Positions 7,698-17,996 of a stretch of 38,024 bases of DNA are shown piece after piece. Made by a program: the position numbers and the translations under genes. The DNA is from Herpetosiphonaceae bacterium (GTDB taxonomy: Bacteria; Chloroflexota; Chloroflexia; Chloroflexales; Kallotenuaceae). The DNA is taken from contig JACDGP010000045.1 of NCBI GenBank assembly GCA_013821605.1, positions 1-38,024 of the forward strand, written 5' to 3'. The number at the start of each line of letters is the position of its first letter. The stretch's first letter is position 1. The notes below the pieces were generated by a model. It was not told the origin of the DNA. It worked only from the letters and a program-made list of their open reading frames with translations, and did not search any database.

Positions 7698-9070
7698 CTT
7701 CTGTTTCCCTGCGTAACTGGCTAGGCCTGTTGAGTCTGGCGCTGGCCCTAGTCGCGTGCGGTGCGCCTAATGCGATGCCACAGCAGGTGGTTGTGCCGAG
7801 CGCACAAGCTACGACAACAGCTACGTCGTCGCCGACCACAGCTCCGACGACGCAGGCGCCTACGCTCGTCCCCACGCTCCAATCCACGACCAGTGCGACT
7901 GATACGACGACAGCAACCACGATCCCTACGAATACAGCGACCAATGCCGCGACCACGGCGGATATAACCGCGACGACCGTTGTCTTCGATACTGCGACGG
8001 CCACTATCACTGCGACCGGCACGGCTGTGCCATCACCGACAGCTAGCACTCTACCCGCCACCCCAACCGATGTACCTCCGACGGCACAGTCAACGCCTAC
8101 GCCCGCTCCGCGGGTCAAGGCAACGGCCACGACGGGAGCTAAGCCGGTGGCCGTGGTGCAAAACACGGGTGGCTTGGCACAGGGACCATTGCTGCCGCGC
8201 GGCAGCATCACGCGCCGGCCGTGGATGGTCATGATCGATAATCATCCAGATGCGTATCCGCAATCGGGGATGGATAAGGCGGCGGTGGTCTTTGAAGGTC
8301 TAGCCGAATATGGCATCTCGCGCTATATTGCCACATTTGCCGATGGCTGGACGCCGGATGCGGCACAAATCGGCCCGATTCGTTCAACGCGCTATTATTT
8401 CGCGGAATGGGCCATGGCTTTTCATCCGCTGTATGTACATGCGGGGGGTAGTCCGGACGGACTTGCGCTGGTCCAATCGACCAACCAGCTGATCAACTTC
8501 GATGCGCTCAATCAGCCTACGGGCAGCTATCGCGACAACAGCCGCCTGGCACCGCATAACCTGTATACCTCTTCAGCGTTGCTACGCCAGTTCGCTGCTA
8601 AGCAAGGCATCAGTGGCTCCGATGACGCGAATGTCGGCTATTTGTATGCCAAGCCCGCACCTCTAGCACAGCCCCAAGCGACCACGTTGAACTACTACTT
8701 CCTGGACCAGAATTCGGCGGCCGGCTTTGTGTATAGCCCTGCTCAGAATGTGTATTATCGTAATGTCTTCGGCCATGCCGACATTGACCGCATCACGGGT
8801 GCACAGCTGTGGACCAATAATGTGGTCGTCATGGCGGTGACTGGTGCACGGCGTACTAACGATGAAAAAGCGCGCATCGATCAAAATGTGGTTGGTAGTG
8901 GGCCGGCGCGGATCTTCAAGGACGGCGGATTGATCAACGCGACCTGGGTCAAGAATAGCGCCGCCGGTCCGTTGCGCTTTTATGATGCCGCAGGCAACGA
9001 GATTGTCTTCAGCAGCGGTTCGCTGTGGATCGCCGCGATCCCATCCTTGGACCGGCTCTCCATCCAGTGA
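7694..9070 (+). CDS. DUF3048 (YerB-like) lipoprotein
   Basis: The protein is 458 aa. The signal ends in a lipobox, LVAC|G with C22, so it should be lipid-anchored outside the membrane. Residues about 24-155 form a Thr/Ala/Pro-rich linker. The DUF3048 region then begins with RRPWMVMIDNHPDAYPQSG and continues VVFEGLAEYGISRYIATFAD and IGPIRSTRYYF, as in Bacillus YerB. No biochemical role is established in my knowledge. It is translationally coupled to the upstream membrane protein (ATGA overlap). Confidence 0.9.
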   Translation: MTSVSLRNWLGLLSLALALVACGAPNAMPQQVVVPSAQATTTATSSPTTAPTTQAPTLVPTLQSTTSATDTTTATTIPTNTATNAATTADITATTVVFDTATATITATGTAVPSPTASTLPATPTDVPPTAQSTPTPAPRVKATATTGAKPVAVVQNTGGLAQGPLLPRGSITRRPWMVMIDNHPDAYPQSGMDKAAVVFEGLAEYGISRYIATFADGWTPDAAQIGPIRSTRYYFAEWAMAFHPLYVHAGGSPDGLALVQSTNQLINFDALNQPTGSYRDNSRLAPHNLYTSSALLRQFAAKQGISGSDDANVGYLYAKPAPLAQPQATTLNYYFLDQNSAAGFVYSPAQNVYYRNVFGHADIDRITGAQLWTNNVVVMAVTGARRTNDEKARIDQNVVGSGPARIFKDGGLINATWVKNSAAGPLRFYDAAGNEIVFSSGSLWIAAIPSLDRLSIQ

Positions 9071-9088
9071 GTGTCAAAAGCTAGCAGC

Positions 9089-9913
9089 ATGAGCGAACTG
9101 GTACTGCTTAAACTGGGCGGCTCGGTACTGACCGACAAACGTCGCCCTGAAGCACTCCAAACCGCCGTGCTGCATGACATGGCGCAATCGATCCGGCAAC
9201 TCTTGGAGCAGCATGGCGAGCTACGGCTGGTGATCGGTCATGGGGGCGGCTCCTTCGGTCATCACTGGGCCGCGCGATACGGTACACAACATGGTATTCA
9301 TGATCCTCGGGGCTGGCAAGGGTTTGCACGCGTGCAAGATGCTCAAGGCCGCCTTAATCGGGCAGTCGTGGCGATCTTGATCGAGGCTGGGATCAATGCC
9401 GTCAGTCTCCAGCCATCAGCCGGTGCCATCGCGGCGAGTGGTGTTATCGAGCATTGGGATCTTACCGGCCTCACGGCGATGCTCAGCCACGATTTGGTGC
9501 CGGTGATCTATGGTGATGTCGTCATTGATCGCGACCGCAGTGCTGCCATCATCTCTACCGAGCAGCTTTTCGGCTACCTGGTTCCGCGTCTCAAACCGCA
9601 GCGGCTGGTGCTAGTCGGTGAAGGAGGGGTCTGGACCGCCGACCCCCGTCACAACGCTCAGGCTACGCTCATCCCCACTATCAATCAGCACAATATTGAG
9701 GCCGTGTTGGCCCAAAGCGGTGCTTCGTATGGCGTGGATGTGACGGGTGGCATGGCGAGCAAAGTCGCAACAATGTGGCGGGTCGCACAAGCCACGCCCG
9801 GCCTGACGATCCATTTCGTGGGACCGGGCGCACTCAGGACCGTTTGGGAGCAAGGGGCGAGTGCTGGAACAGTGATGCATTGGGCTGAGACAGACCCAAC
9901 TGCTCCAGACTAA
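9089..9913 (+). CDS. Isopentenyl phosphate kinase (amino acid kinase fold)
   Basis: The enzyme phosphorylates isopentenyl phosphate to isopentenyl diphosphate using ATP. The ATG at 9089 gives 274 aa starting MSELVLLKLGGSVLTDK; a GTG at 9071 is an alternative start. The LKLGGS loop is that of the amino acid kinase superfamily. HGGGSFGHHWA (residues 51-61) carries the glycine-rich loop and histidine diagnostic of IPK rather than glutamate or uridylate kinases, and GVDVTGGMASKV is the expected late motif. IPK is known from Roseiflexus (Chloroflexota), where it works in an alternative mevalonate route. No other mevalonate gene is in the window. It follows the DUF3048 gene closely. Confidence 0.9.
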   Translation: MSELVLLKLGGSVLTDKRRPEALQTAVLHDMAQSIRQLLEQHGELRLVIGHGGGSFGHHWAARYGTQHGIHDPRGWQGFARVQDAQGRLNRAVVAILIEAGINAVSLQPSAGAIAASGVIEHWDLTGLTAMLSHDLVPVIYGDVVIDRDRSAAIISTEQLFGYLVPRLKPQRLVLVGEGGVWTADPRHNAQATLIPTINQHNIEAVLAQSGASYGVDVTGGMASKVATMWRVAQATPGLTIHFVGPGALRTVWEQGASAGTVMHWAETDPTAPD

Positions 9914-9926
9914 AACTGAGCTTAGC

Positions 9927-10628
9927 TCATTCAGCGGCCAGCGTCGTGATCGTCGGCACGCGGTCGAACATCCAAAAGGCGATCGGCATTAACAAGATCG
10001 TGGCATTTAGTGCCCAAGCCGTCAACATCCATAACAGACTAGCCCACGAGCCGATCAGTACAAACCAGATGGCCCGCAACGGCAGCGGAATGCGATTAGG
10101 CTGCTGGACTAGGATTGCACCATTCTGTACTGTAACCCGTGGCGCGGCCGGGGAACGCAGTGTCATGATTTGCGGCACACGATTCAGCATCCACAGACCG
10201 ACTGGCAAAAAGATCAGCGACAGGTTGAACAGCCAGGCAAAGATCGTCCAGACCAAGCCCAACCACCAGCCAATGACAATGAACCAGACGGCACGTAGCA
10301 GCAGATGCACGTTGCCGCTCATCATTGGCAGGGTCACCGATCCAGTTCGCTGTGCCCATGCGGACGCAGCTACAGATGCAGCCAGCGCCGGGGCAATCAT
10401 ACCCGGAGTGGACGTGGCTGTACTGAGCGGGGTCGCACAAAAGACACAGAAACGGGCTCCGGCGGGGTTATTGCGGTTGCAGTTCGGACAGGTGGGGGCC
10501 GGTAGAGAGGCTGCTTGGAGCGTCACGGTGCGGCCCGTCGCTGCAGGGGCTGCGACGAGCGCCGTGCCACAACTGCGGCAAAAACGGGCATCAGAATCAT
10601 TCGGTTGGTCACAATGTGTACAAAGCAT
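9927..10628 (-). CDS. Membrane protein with two zinc ribbons and two YccF-like domains
   Basis: The ATG at 10628 follows AAGGAG by eight bases (a GTG one codon earlier is possible), giving 233 aa. Two N-terminal zinc ribbons are visible: CTHC...CRSC, and CPNC...CVFC around residues 49-67. The second half has two similar membrane units: LLLRAVWFIVIGWWLGLVWT with WMLNRVP, then PLRAIWFVLIGSWASLLWML with WMFDRVP. These match the YccF inner-membrane domain and look like an internal duplication. Function is unknown. It converges on the IPK gene. Confidence 0.82.
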   Translation of the reverse strand: MLCTHCDQPNDSDARFCRSCGTALVAAPAATGRTVTLQAASLPAPTCPNCNRNNPAGARFCVFCATPLSTATSTPGMIAPALAASVAASAWAQRTGSVTLPMMSGNVHLLLRAVWFIVIGWWLGLVWTIFAWLFNLSLIFLPVGLWMLNRVPQIMTLRSPAAPRVTVQNGAILVQQPNRIPLPLRAIWFVLIGSWASLLWMLTAWALNATILLMPIAFWMFDRVPTITTLAAE

Positions 10629-10716
10629 CACGCGTTCTCCTTGGGTCTGGCGCTATGACGTCCCCCGGAGCACGATTGTTGCAAGCATAGTTATTGCAGC
10701 ATGATACTGTAGCCTA

Positions 10717-11139
10717 CTATGCCTCTGGAGTTGTTGCTTCAATTAGCTCCGGATGAGCATTTTCTTCGAGTTCGGGGAGTGATTTCCTGCGCACGCGTGG
10801 GACGGTCCATGCGCCGACTAAAGGCACCAAGCGCACTTCGCCGCGCAGTGCAAAAACCATGCCGGCCACCCAGCCTACGACCAGCACAAGGTAGGTGGCG
10901 ATGACGAGGGAGAACAGCGACAGGCCGATCAGCGGTCCGCCAACTGGGAGCCAGGCACCTGCCCAGGCAATGACCGCCCAAATGAGCGGTGCTCCTACAG
11001 CAGCGACTGCTATCGCGAGCGACTGCCGAGCGTGGAAGACTGCAAACGGGTCATCCCGGCGCGCCAGCAGCACAAACAATGCTCCTGGGATGCTTAATAA
11101 ATAAGCAAAAAATGCCAGATACCGGCTCGACGTGCTCAT
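10717..11139 (-). CDS. DUF4870-like small membrane protein
   Basis: The protein is 140 aa with three to four hydrophobic helices. [14 protein letters not shown] is the hallmark F..HA.QSL motif of DUF4870/Tic20-like proteins. The ATG at 11139 overlaps the stop of the upstream ABC ATPase by four bases, so it is the last gene of the importer operon, although it is not a known transporter part. The C-terminal tail is acidic. Function is unknown. Confidence 0.75.
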   Translation of the reverse strand: MSTSSRYLAFFAYLLSIPGALFVLLARRDDPFAVFHARQSLAIAVAAVGAPLIWAVIAWAGAWLPVGGPLIGLSLFSLVIATYLVLVVGWVAGMVFALRGEVRLVPLVGAWTVPRVRRKSLPELEENAHPELIEATTPEA

Positions 11140-12155
11140 GCTGCCACCTCGATCCCTCGTAGATCTAACTCTTTCGCGAAATGGCAGCTGGCAAAGTGAT
11201 GGGGCTCAACCTCCACCAGCGCTGGTACCTCCACCTTGCATATATCCTGAGCATATGGACAGCGCGTGTGGAATACACAGCCGGATGGGGGATTGGCCGG
11301 GCTAGGAATATCGCCATGCAGCATGATGCGGTTTTGCTTGATGTCCGGATCGGCTGGTGGAATCGCTGAGATCAACGCTTCAGTGTAGGGATGCAAGGGG
11401 TGTCTCAGCAGGGTCTCGGCTTCAGTCAACTCGACGAGTTTGCCGACATACATGACGGCGATCCGGTCGCAGGTATGCTCAACGACCGAGAGATCATGAC
11501 CAATAAAGATCATGGTCAGGCCCAAGCGCTCCTTCAACTCTTGCAACAGGTTCAGCACCTGCGCCTGCACCGAAACATCCAACGCCGAAACCGGTTCATC
11601 GGCGATGATCAGGCGCGGATTCAGTGCCAGCGTACGAGCCAGGCCGATGCGCTGACGCTGGCCACCCGAGAACTGGTGCGGGTAGCGCTGCATATAGTTC
11701 GGATCGAGGCCGACGCTCTCCATTAATTCCTCAACCGCCTTGTCCAGCTCGCGGTCATGCGCCATGTCGTGGATAACCAACGGCTCGGCAATCAGATCAT
11801 GGACCGTCATGCGTGGGTCAAGCGAACTGAAAGGGTCCTGGAAGATCATCCGCATTTCGCGGCGCAACGGTTTCATTTCGCGCTGGCTGATCTTCGCTAT
11901 GTTGATGCGCTCGCCGGCCTTGGTACGAAACCAAATCTCGCCATCGGTTGGATCGTAGAGGCGCAGAATCGAGCGACCGGCGGTCGTCTTGCCGCAGCCA
12001 CTTTCGCCTACAAGTCCGAGCACCTCCTGCTCACGGACGGCCAAACTAACACCATCGACGGCTTTAACGTGACCTACTACACGCTGGCGGAAACCCTCCC
12101 GAATTGGGAAGTGCTGCTTGAGGTTGTTGACTTCGAGCAGGATGTTTTCGTTCAT
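11136..12155 (-). CDS. Opp/Dpp-type ABC transporter ATP-binding protein (OppF/DppF-like)
   Basis: The second ATPase of the importer, 339 aa. Walker A is [12 protein letters not shown], the signature is FSGGQRQRI, and Walker B is [12 protein letters not shown], followed by IGHDLSVV. The C-terminal oligopeptide-family extension holds four cysteines ([14 protein letters not shown] ... SC), the pattern associated with a 4Fe-4S cluster in some Opp ATPases. The ATG at 12155 is 17 bases after the permease gene; a TTG two codons earlier is an alternative. It should pair with the ATPase at 16822-17871 on the cytoplasmic face. Confidence 0.93.
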   Translation of the reverse strand: MNENILLEVNNLKQHFPIREGFRQRVVGHVKAVDGVSLAVREQEVLGLVGESGCGKTTAGRSILRLYDPTDGEIWFRTKAGERINIAKISQREMKPLRREMRMIFQDPFSSLDPRMTVHDLIAEPLVIHDMAHDRELDKAVEELMESVGLDPNYMQRYPHQFSGGQRQRIGLARTLALNPRLIIADEPVSALDVSVQAQVLNLLQELKERLGLTMIFIGHDLSVVEHTCDRIAVMYVGKLVELTEAETLLRHPLHPYTEALISAIPPADPDIKQNRIMLHGDIPSPANPPSGCVFHTRCPYAQDICKVEVPALVEVEPHHFASCHFAKELDLRGIEVAA

Positions 12156-12172
12156 AAGCAAATTTCAGCGCG

Positions 12173-13312
12173 TCAAACGATCGAATACGGATCGACCGCA
12201 TCACGTAGCCCATCACCGAGAAAGTTAAAGCCGATGACAGCGAGGACAATAAAAGCAGCCGGCCACATCAGCCAAGGATTACTGCTGAGCGTCTGTAAGC
12301 TTTGAGCTTCGCGCATCATAGTGCCCCAGCTTACTAAAGGCTCTTGGATACCAATACCCAGAAAGCTCAGGAAGCTCTCGGACAGGATGATCGACGGAAT
12401 AGTCAGCGTCATGACGACAATAATGTGGCTGAGGCAATTTGGGAACAGGTGCCGGAAGATAATACGTCGATCCGAAGCACCCATCTCTTTCGCAGCCAGG
12501 ATAAAGTCGGTCTCTCGTAGTGCCAGTACGCGGCCGCGGATCTGGCGTGCTAACGGCGTCCAACCCAACAGCGCAAAAATAGCCGACATCGTAATGAAAA
12601 TCAGCGTCTGGCTCCACGTGATCGGAATGACAGCCGCCAGGGCCATCCAGAGCGGTAGTGCCGGGAAGCTTTGCAGAAATTCGATGAAGCGTTGGATCAG
12701 GTTGTCGGTCCAGCCCCCAAAATAGCCAGAAATAATGCCGATCGTTGCACCGACGGCGATAATAATCAAGGTAGCCACGATCGAGAGCGAGAGCGAAATC
12801 TGCGCGCCCATACAGATGCGACCCCACAGGTCGCGTCCAAACTTATCGGTCCCAAGCAAAAAGACGGTCGCACCGCCACTGACTCCATACAGATGCAGTC
12901 GGCTGGGGAAGATCCCAAGCAATTTATAAGGATAACCCTGGACGAAGAAGCTGATCGGTGAAGGATGGCTCAGATCGGGCTGCCAGGTTGGGAGGAACGT
13001 CTTAGCATCAAGCACCTGCTTCTGCGCAAAGATGAATGGGCGCAGGTGGAGCTGTCCGTTCGACGAGATAAAGTACAGCTGTTGTGGTCGCGTGTAGGCA
13101 TATTGCATATTAGGTGTGATCGGATCGGTTGGCGAAAGAAAGTCGGCAAAGATGGCCATGAGCAGCAGCATAATGATCATCAGGCCACCCACAATCGCGA
13201 TCTTGCTCTTGCGGAACTTCCGCCATACGAGCGCACCATAACTTTCGCGCCGGACTTCAGTGACCGGCAACGCGCGAGCTACAGGGATTGGTCGGGTGAT
13301 GACTTGAGCCAT
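12173..13312 (-). CDS. ABC transporter permease, OppC/DppC type, with long external insertion
   Basis: The protein is 379 aa, against about 300 for typical DppC. After the cytoplasmic start and first membrane helix (about residues 40-60) there is an insertion of about 80 residues before [13 protein letters not shown], where the BPD_transp_1 core begins. The ATPase-coupling EAA loop is visible as [20 protein letters not shown]. The start is firm: AAGGAGG overlaps the stop of the upstream permease and lies eight bases before the ATG. The long insertion is seen in Opp-type importers of Thermotoga and Chloroflexota, some of which carry oligosaccharides. Confidence 0.93.
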   Translation of the reverse strand: MAQVITRPIPVARALPVTEVRRESYGALVWRKFRKSKIAIVGGLMIIMLLLMAIFADFLSPTDPITPNMQYAYTRPQQLYFISSNGQLHLRPFIFAQKQVLDAKTFLPTWQPDLSHPSPISFFVQGYPYKLLGIFPSRLHLYGVSGGATVFLLGTDKFGRDLWGRICMGAQISLSLSIVATLIIIAVGATIGIISGYFGGWTDNLIQRFIEFLQSFPALPLWMALAAVIPITWSQTLIFITMSAIFALLGWTPLARQIRGRVLALRETDFILAAKEMGASDRRIIFRHLFPNCLSHIIVVMTLTIPSIILSESFLSFLGIGIQEPLVSWGTMMREAQSLQTLSSNPWLMWPAAFIVLAVIGFNFLGDGLRDAVDPYSIV

Positions 13313-13323
13313 AGTTGCCCTCC

Positions 13324-14319
13324 TTAGTTCAACCGGATGCGCGGATCAAGCACCGACAGGAGTACGTCAGCGATCAGGTTGCCCAGAACCAGCAGTGCGC
13401 CATAGATCAGCAGGAAGCCACCTGACACATAAATATCCTTGTTAAGCAGCGACCCATAAAACATTGGCGCCAATGTCGGCAGACCGAGCACGATCGCTGC
13501 CTCCAGCTCGCCCGCTAACATATACGGCAAGACGGTACCCTGGTACATAATGATCGGGTGAAGTGCGTTTGGCGTCGCATGGCGGTAGATCACCGAGCGC
13601 TCGGTCAGGCCTTTAGAGCGTGCCGTCGTTACATACTGCATGTTTAGTGTGTCGAGCAGGTTGCCACGCATCACCCGCATATTCTGGGCGACACCGCCAA
13701 AGCCGGCTATCACGATTACCGGCCAAACGTGACTGAGGGTGTCCCAGACCTTACCCAACGACCAGGGGGCTAGGGCGTACTGCGCCGAATTGAAGTTTGT
13801 AAAATGTTGCGCGCCGATCTTAAAGGCCAGCCAGTATAGAATCAGCAGCGCTAAAAAGAAGCGTGGAATGGATGTTCCCAGGAAGGAGAGCACGGTTGCA
13901 GCCGTGTCCCCAAGGCTATACTGATGCGTGGCGGCATAGATACCGAGGAAAACGCCGATCAGCGTCGAAATAAGATGCGAAAGCAGCGCTAGTACCAGCG
14001 TGCGTGGCAGGCGCTCAGCGATCAAGGAACCAACGTCACGTTTATAGGCAAAGGAATAGCCGAACTGCCCCTTGGTGACGATATTGGTTACCCAACGCCC
14101 GTACTGCACTAGAACCGGTTGATCAAGACCATACTGCTGGCGAATGGCTGCCGCTTGCCGCTCCGCCTCCTGCTCCGAGACGCCGTTATTCAGCAGATTG
14201 GTCTTGAAGCTGCTCGCGAAGTCGCCCGGTGGCAGTTGAATAATGATGAAGGATACCAGGCTGATCCCGATCATCACCGGAATAGCCGACAGGAGCCGGA
14301 CCACAATAAATCTAAGCAT
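13324..14319 (-). CDS. ABC transporter permease, OppB/DppB type
   Basis: The protein is 331 aa. It begins with the family hallmark [20 protein letters not shown], followed by an extracytoplasmic loop and five more membrane helices. The EAA loop reads [21 protein letters not shown], and the C-terminus [12 protein letters not shown] is typical of DppB. It forms the membrane channel with the OppC-type protein. It is preceded by the binding-protein gene with a 137-base gap that holds a hairpin, and followed 11 bases later by the second permease. Confidence 0.94.
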   Translation of the reverse strand: MLRFIVVRLLSAIPVMIGISLVSFIIIQLPPGDFASSFKTNLLNNGVSEQEAERQAAAIRQQYGLDQPVLVQYGRWVTNIVTKGQFGYSFAYKRDVGSLIAERLPRTLVLALLSHLISTLIGVFLGIYAATHQYSLGDTAATVLSFLGTSIPRFFLALLILYWLAFKIGAQHFTNFNSAQYALAPWSLGKVWDTLSHVWPVIVIAGFGGVAQNMRVMRGNLLDTLNMQYVTTARSKGLTERSVIYRHATPNALHPIIMYQGTVLPYMLAGELEAAIVLGLPTLAPMFYGSLLNKDIYVSGGFLLIYGALLVLGNLIADVLLSVLDPRIRLN

Positions 14320-14400
14320 AGATCGCTCCCGACGATAGCTGAACGCCCCCTACGTAGGAGTATAGGTCCACTTTCTCATGACAGGCAGAAAAGGAATATG

Positions 14401-14423
14401 TGGGGGAGACTTCTACTCCCCCA
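14401..14423 (-). terminator. Hairpin between binding-protein and permease genes
   Basis: TGGGGGAG (14401-14408) and CTCCCCCA (14416-14423) form an 8-bp stem with a 7-base loop. On the transcribed minus strand it is followed by a pyrimidine stretch (TTCCTTTTC). It lies between the stop of the binding-protein gene and the OppB-type permease. Such hairpins often lower expression of the permeases relative to the binding protein, by partial termination or by protecting the upstream mRNA. Confidence 0.55.
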
Positions 14424-14456
14424 TATGCACCGTGGCGCGTGAGCGCTCCGGTATTC

Positions 14457-16703
14457 CTACGCCTTATACGTCGGAATGACATTTGGCCGGGTTTCAGGCA
14501 CCTTGCTCTGATCGGCCTGGGCAATCCAGAACTGCTCAGGAATGAAGTTGTCGTAGTCCCACTGGTAGAAGAAGGCAGGACAGCCGATGGGCACGTTCTT
14601 GATCGTCTTGGACATACCTAGACCGTACCGCGAGATGATCACTCCAAGCGTATACACATTCTCGGTATGCAGCTTCTGGTACTGTTTCATCAACTCCTTT
14701 TGCTTCGCGCTGTCCGATTCGGCAGCGAACTTCTGAACTAAGTCGACCATCTGCTTCTCAAAGTCCTGCAACGGCCGGTCGACACCTGCACCCGCGCGAC
14801 TGAAGACCGGCGCCTCAAGTGCAATCGGGGCAATGTCGCGGGAACGTACATTCGGGATGCCCCACTCTTGGCCCATACGGGAGACCTGCATATCCCATTG
14901 ACCATTCGTATTTAGATCGGCCATAGCATTGCCCTGGAGCTGGCGATAATTAACCTGGATGCCGACCTGCTTGTACAGCGCCGATACGGCCTCTGCAATC
15001 GTCCCCACACCTTCAGCATCTTGACCTGCGACCAAGCCGATAACGAGCGGCTGCCCAGCTAGTGGTCCACTAGGCCACTTTAAGATGCCGTTGCTGTCCT
15101 TTTCCTTGAAGCCGAGCTCAGCAAGTAGCGCCTTGGAAGTATCCAGCGAAAATGGGTAATAGACCGTTGATGCGGCATCAAAAAACTGCGAGCCGGGGTA
15201 GAGACCGCCCGGCCAAGCGCGGAAGAAGGGCCCCTCGGCAACTGACTTGGCGATACCATCGCGGTCGATCGCCTGCGTTAGAGCGCGGCGAAACTTGGCG
15301 TCACGGAACAGCTTGCGCAGTTCCTTGGTGCGGTCGTCGGTGGTACCAAAGTTGAGCGACTGGTTGATCAGCAACGAGAAACCCAGCGTCTCTGGTCCCC
15401 ACTCGACGCGGAATACAGCATTCGGATCCTGCGCCTTGGTCGCGACCTCATTGAAGGTCGAGGGATTCTCTACATTGGTATGGTCACAGGCTCCGGCGAT
15501 AACTTTACCGGTACGAACCACACCCGTCGACGCGTGCTCGAAAACTACCTCATCGAGATACGGCAGCTGCTTGCCGCTTTCGTCCACCTTCCAGTAGTAC
15601 GGGTTGCGGCGGAAGATCATCAGCTCGTCGGTCTTGTAATCCACCGGGATCCATGGTCCCATTGTGACGACTGGAAGTGTGTTTGGCGGTAAATCATCCT
15701 GAAACTTCTGGTAGTCGGTATTCTTGTTGTACTTCGGGTGCAGTGGCTTTTGGATATGGGCCGGCGCAACCAAGAAGTAGTTCTCGTTCATGTCGAAGAG
15801 CTTATAGGCCGGCTTCGCAACCGGGAAGGTCCACTTGATGGTGTAGTCATCGACCTTCTCCAGGTTGATATCCTTACCGCCGATCTGCCAGCTGCTCCGC
15901 TTGCTATTTGCTCGGACTACGTTGGGATCAAGAATCAGGTCATTCCAGGTGAACAACACGTCATCGGCGGTGAACGGTTGGCCATCCGACCATTTGATAC
16001 CCTTGACGAGGTTCATAGTTAGGCTCATGCCATCCGAAGACCACTGCCAGTCCTTCGCCAGATTGGGAAGCGGCTCAAGCTTGTCGCCACGCAGCCACAT
16101 CGGCCCCGTCTTAACGAGCTCTTCAACCACGATCGAGTTGATACCGAAATAGCCCTGGCTGACGCCTGCACCCCAGTTCCAGCCTTCAGTTGGTGCAGCC
16201 CAGACATCGCGCAGCACACCGCCATATACTCCGGGACCGTCGGAGAAGAAGGCATTCGGAATAACCTGTGGTGTCTCGGGCAGTCGCTTGTCGACCGAGG
16301 GTAGCTTACCGGCCTGGACCGCCTTGGCGATATAGTCCGGCTCAGAGTACTTGTCGAGCTTTTTATAGACGGCGATCTGGTCGAGATTGAAAAGTTTCGG
16401 CGCTCGACCGCCGGCTATGATCTGACCTTCAGGATACGGGATCGGCCCCTGAACCCCACCGGCAGGGGCAGTGGTTACGTCAGCAGTTGTCGCGGTTACG
16501 CCGACGGCAGTTGCTGCAGCAGCGGCGGTGGTTGCGGCGGTAACAGGGGCGGTGGTGGCGGCACTCGTCGCGGCCCCTGCCGCGGTAGCAGCCGAATCTG
16601 CTGCAGGAGCTGCGGCGGAGCAAGCAGTAAGGACAACAGCACCTGTCCCAACACCAACGAATTTGAGGAACTTCCGACGACTAATTCGCTTCTCGTCATC
16701 CAT
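14457..16703 (-). CDS. Extracellular solute-binding protein, family 5 (Opp/Dpp-type importer)
   Basis: The product is 748 aa, longer than typical family members (about 540-600). The ATG at 16703 has GGAG nine bases upstream; in-frame ATGs at 16709 and 16718 are less likely. The N-terminus combines a twin-arginine motif (SRRKFLK) with a lipobox (VLTAC), suggesting Tat export and lipid anchoring. An Ala/Thr-rich linker of about 55 residues follows. SBP_bac_5 features include LTMNLVKGIKWSDGQPFTAD, DDVLFTWNDL and KFRRALTQAIDRDGIAKSV. It captures substrate for the two permeases. The sequence alone does not fix whether the ligand is peptide or sugar. Confidence 0.93.
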   Translation of the reverse strand: MDDEKRISRRKFLKFVGVGTGAVVLTACSAAAPAADSAATAAGAATSAATTAPVTAATTAAAAATAVGVTATTADVTTAPAGGVQGPIPYPEGQIIAGGRAPKLFNLDQIAVYKKLDKYSEPDYIAKAVQAGKLPSVDKRLPETPQVIPNAFFSDGPGVYGGVLRDVWAAPTEGWNWGAGVSQGYFGINSIVVEELVKTGPMWLRGDKLEPLPNLAKDWQWSSDGMSLTMNLVKGIKWSDGQPFTADDVLFTWNDLILDPNVVRANSKRSSWQIGGKDINLEKVDDYTIKWTFPVAKPAYKLFDMNENYFLVAPAHIQKPLHPKYNKNTDYQKFQDDLPPNTLPVVTMGPWIPVDYKTDELMIFRRNPYYWKVDESGKQLPYLDEVVFEHASTGVVRTGKVIAGACDHTNVENPSTFNEVATKAQDPNAVFRVEWGPETLGFSLLINQSLNFGTTDDRTKELRKLFRDAKFRRALTQAIDRDGIAKSVAEGPFFRAWPGGLYPGSQFFDAASTVYYPFSLDTSKALLAELGFKEKDSNGILKWPSGPLAGQPLVIGLVAGQDAEGVGTIAEAVSALYKQVGIQVNYRQLQGNAMADLNTNGQWDMQVSRMGQEWGIPNVRSRDIAPIALEAPVFSRAGAGVDRPLQDFEKQMVDLVQKFAAESDSAKQKELMKQYQKLHTENVYTLGVIISRYGLGMSKTIKNVPIGCPAFFYQWDYDNFIPEQFWIAQADQSKVPETRPNVIPTYKA

Positions 16704-16821
16704 TGACATAGTCTCCATTGCAATCTGTAAGCATACCTGACTACAAACGTTCTCGTAGCCGCAGAGGATGGCCGACGGTCAAGCTATCGTGGGCGTGCTC
16801 AGGTATCTCCTTCCTCTATAA

Positions 16822-17871
16822 TCATGAACGCCTGTGGAGCCAGCACGCCACCGTATGACCGGGCGCGACCTCCTGTAGCTCCGGGTACTCCTCACGGCAG
16901 ATGTTCATAACAGCAGGACAGCGCGGCGCAAACGGGCAGCCACGGATGTTCTCAGTGGGACTGGGAACCATACCCTTGATCGGCACCAATTGCTTACGCC
17001 CTTTTTTACCTAGGACCGGCACGGAGTTCAGCAGGCCGACCGTATATGGGTGCAACGGGTGGTGAAACAGCTCTCGCACGTTGGCGTATTCTGCGATCTT
17101 GCCCAAATACATCACAGCCACGTCATCGGCCATCTGCGAAACGACGCCCAGGTTGTGGGTGATGATCACGATCGTGGAGCCGAAGTCTTTCTGCAACGTG
17201 CGCATCAAATCAATGATGCGTGCTTGCACCGTTACATCAAGTGCAGTTGTCGGCTCGTCAGCAAGTAGGATCGAGGGGTTACACGACAGCGCCAGTGCGA
17301 TCATGACCCGCTGACGCATGCCACCGCTCAGCTGGTGCGGATGTTCATGGAGACGGCGTCCGGCGTCGGCAATTTGAACCTTTTCCAGCATCTCCAGGGC
17401 ACGACCGAGCGCCTCTTTGTGGCTGACCTTTTGGTGTAGTCGCACTGTTTCAGCAATCTGCGACCCAATCGTATACAGCGGGTTCAAAGAGGTCATCGGC
17501 TCCTGGAACACCATCGCAATCTCGGCGCCGCGGATGCTGCGCATCTTGGCACCCTCCGGGTCGAGCTTGACAATATCGGTCACTTGGCTCGTGCCGTTCT
17601 GACCCTGCTGGAGCAGGATCTGCCCATCCACTATCTTGCCGGGCGGCGACTTGATCAGCCGCATGATCGACATAGCCGTGATACTTTTGCCGCAGCCGCT
17701 CTCACCCACCAGACCCAGGGTCCTGTTGCGATGCAGCGTTAGACTGACGCCGTTGACCGATTTGACCGTAGCGTTTTCAAGCATGAAATAGGTTTTCAGG
17801 TTATTGATCGTGAGCACCGCGTTCGGATCAACGTTGGCGGTCTTCATCCCCGGAGCCGTGCTATTCATCAT
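16822..17871 (-). CDS. Opp/Dpp-type ABC transporter ATP-binding protein (OppD/DppD-like)
   Basis: The first gene of the importer operon, 349 aa. Walker A is [10 protein letters not shown], the signature is LSGGMRQRV, Walker B is ILLADEPTTALD, followed by ITHNLGVV. The C-terminal extension carries CPFAPRCPAVMNIC and a later VACW, the four-cysteine pattern of the family. The ATG at 17871 follows AAGGT by about seven bases. A promoter is visible about 130 bases upstream. The 118 bases between its stop and the binding-protein gene hold an orphan ribosome-site-like GGAAGGAG (about 16804-16815) with no gene after it. Confidence 0.93.
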   Translation of the reverse strand: MMNSTAPGMKTANVDPNAVLTINNLKTYFMLENATVKSVNGVSLTLHRNRTLGLVGESGCGKSITAMSIMRLIKSPPGKIVDGQILLQQGQNGTSQVTDIVKLDPEGAKMRSIRGAEIAMVFQEPMTSLNPLYTIGSQIAETVRLHQKVSHKEALGRALEMLEKVQIADAGRRLHEHPHQLSGGMRQRVMIALALSCNPSILLADEPTTALDVTVQARIIDLMRTLQKDFGSTIVIITHNLGVVSQMADDVAVMYLGKIAEYANVRELFHHPLHPYTVGLLNSVPVLGKKGRKQLVPIKGMVPSPTENIRGCPFAPRCPAVMNICREEYPELQEVAPGHTVACWLHRRS

Positions 17872-17996
17872 TGAATTACCTTGGTGATCTACCGTATGGC
17901 GTGCCGCTATTAGAACGATTACATCATCTCACCCAGGTGTTGGATCACACTGGACCAGCAGGAGGCCTAGTCCAAGATAGGCAATCGATAGCACCG

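Noticed and set aside
16804-16815. Orphan GGAAGGAG ribosome-like site between the ATPase and binding-protein genes
   Set aside because: Only a seven-codon frame from a CTG would follow it; probably a remnant or chance purine run.
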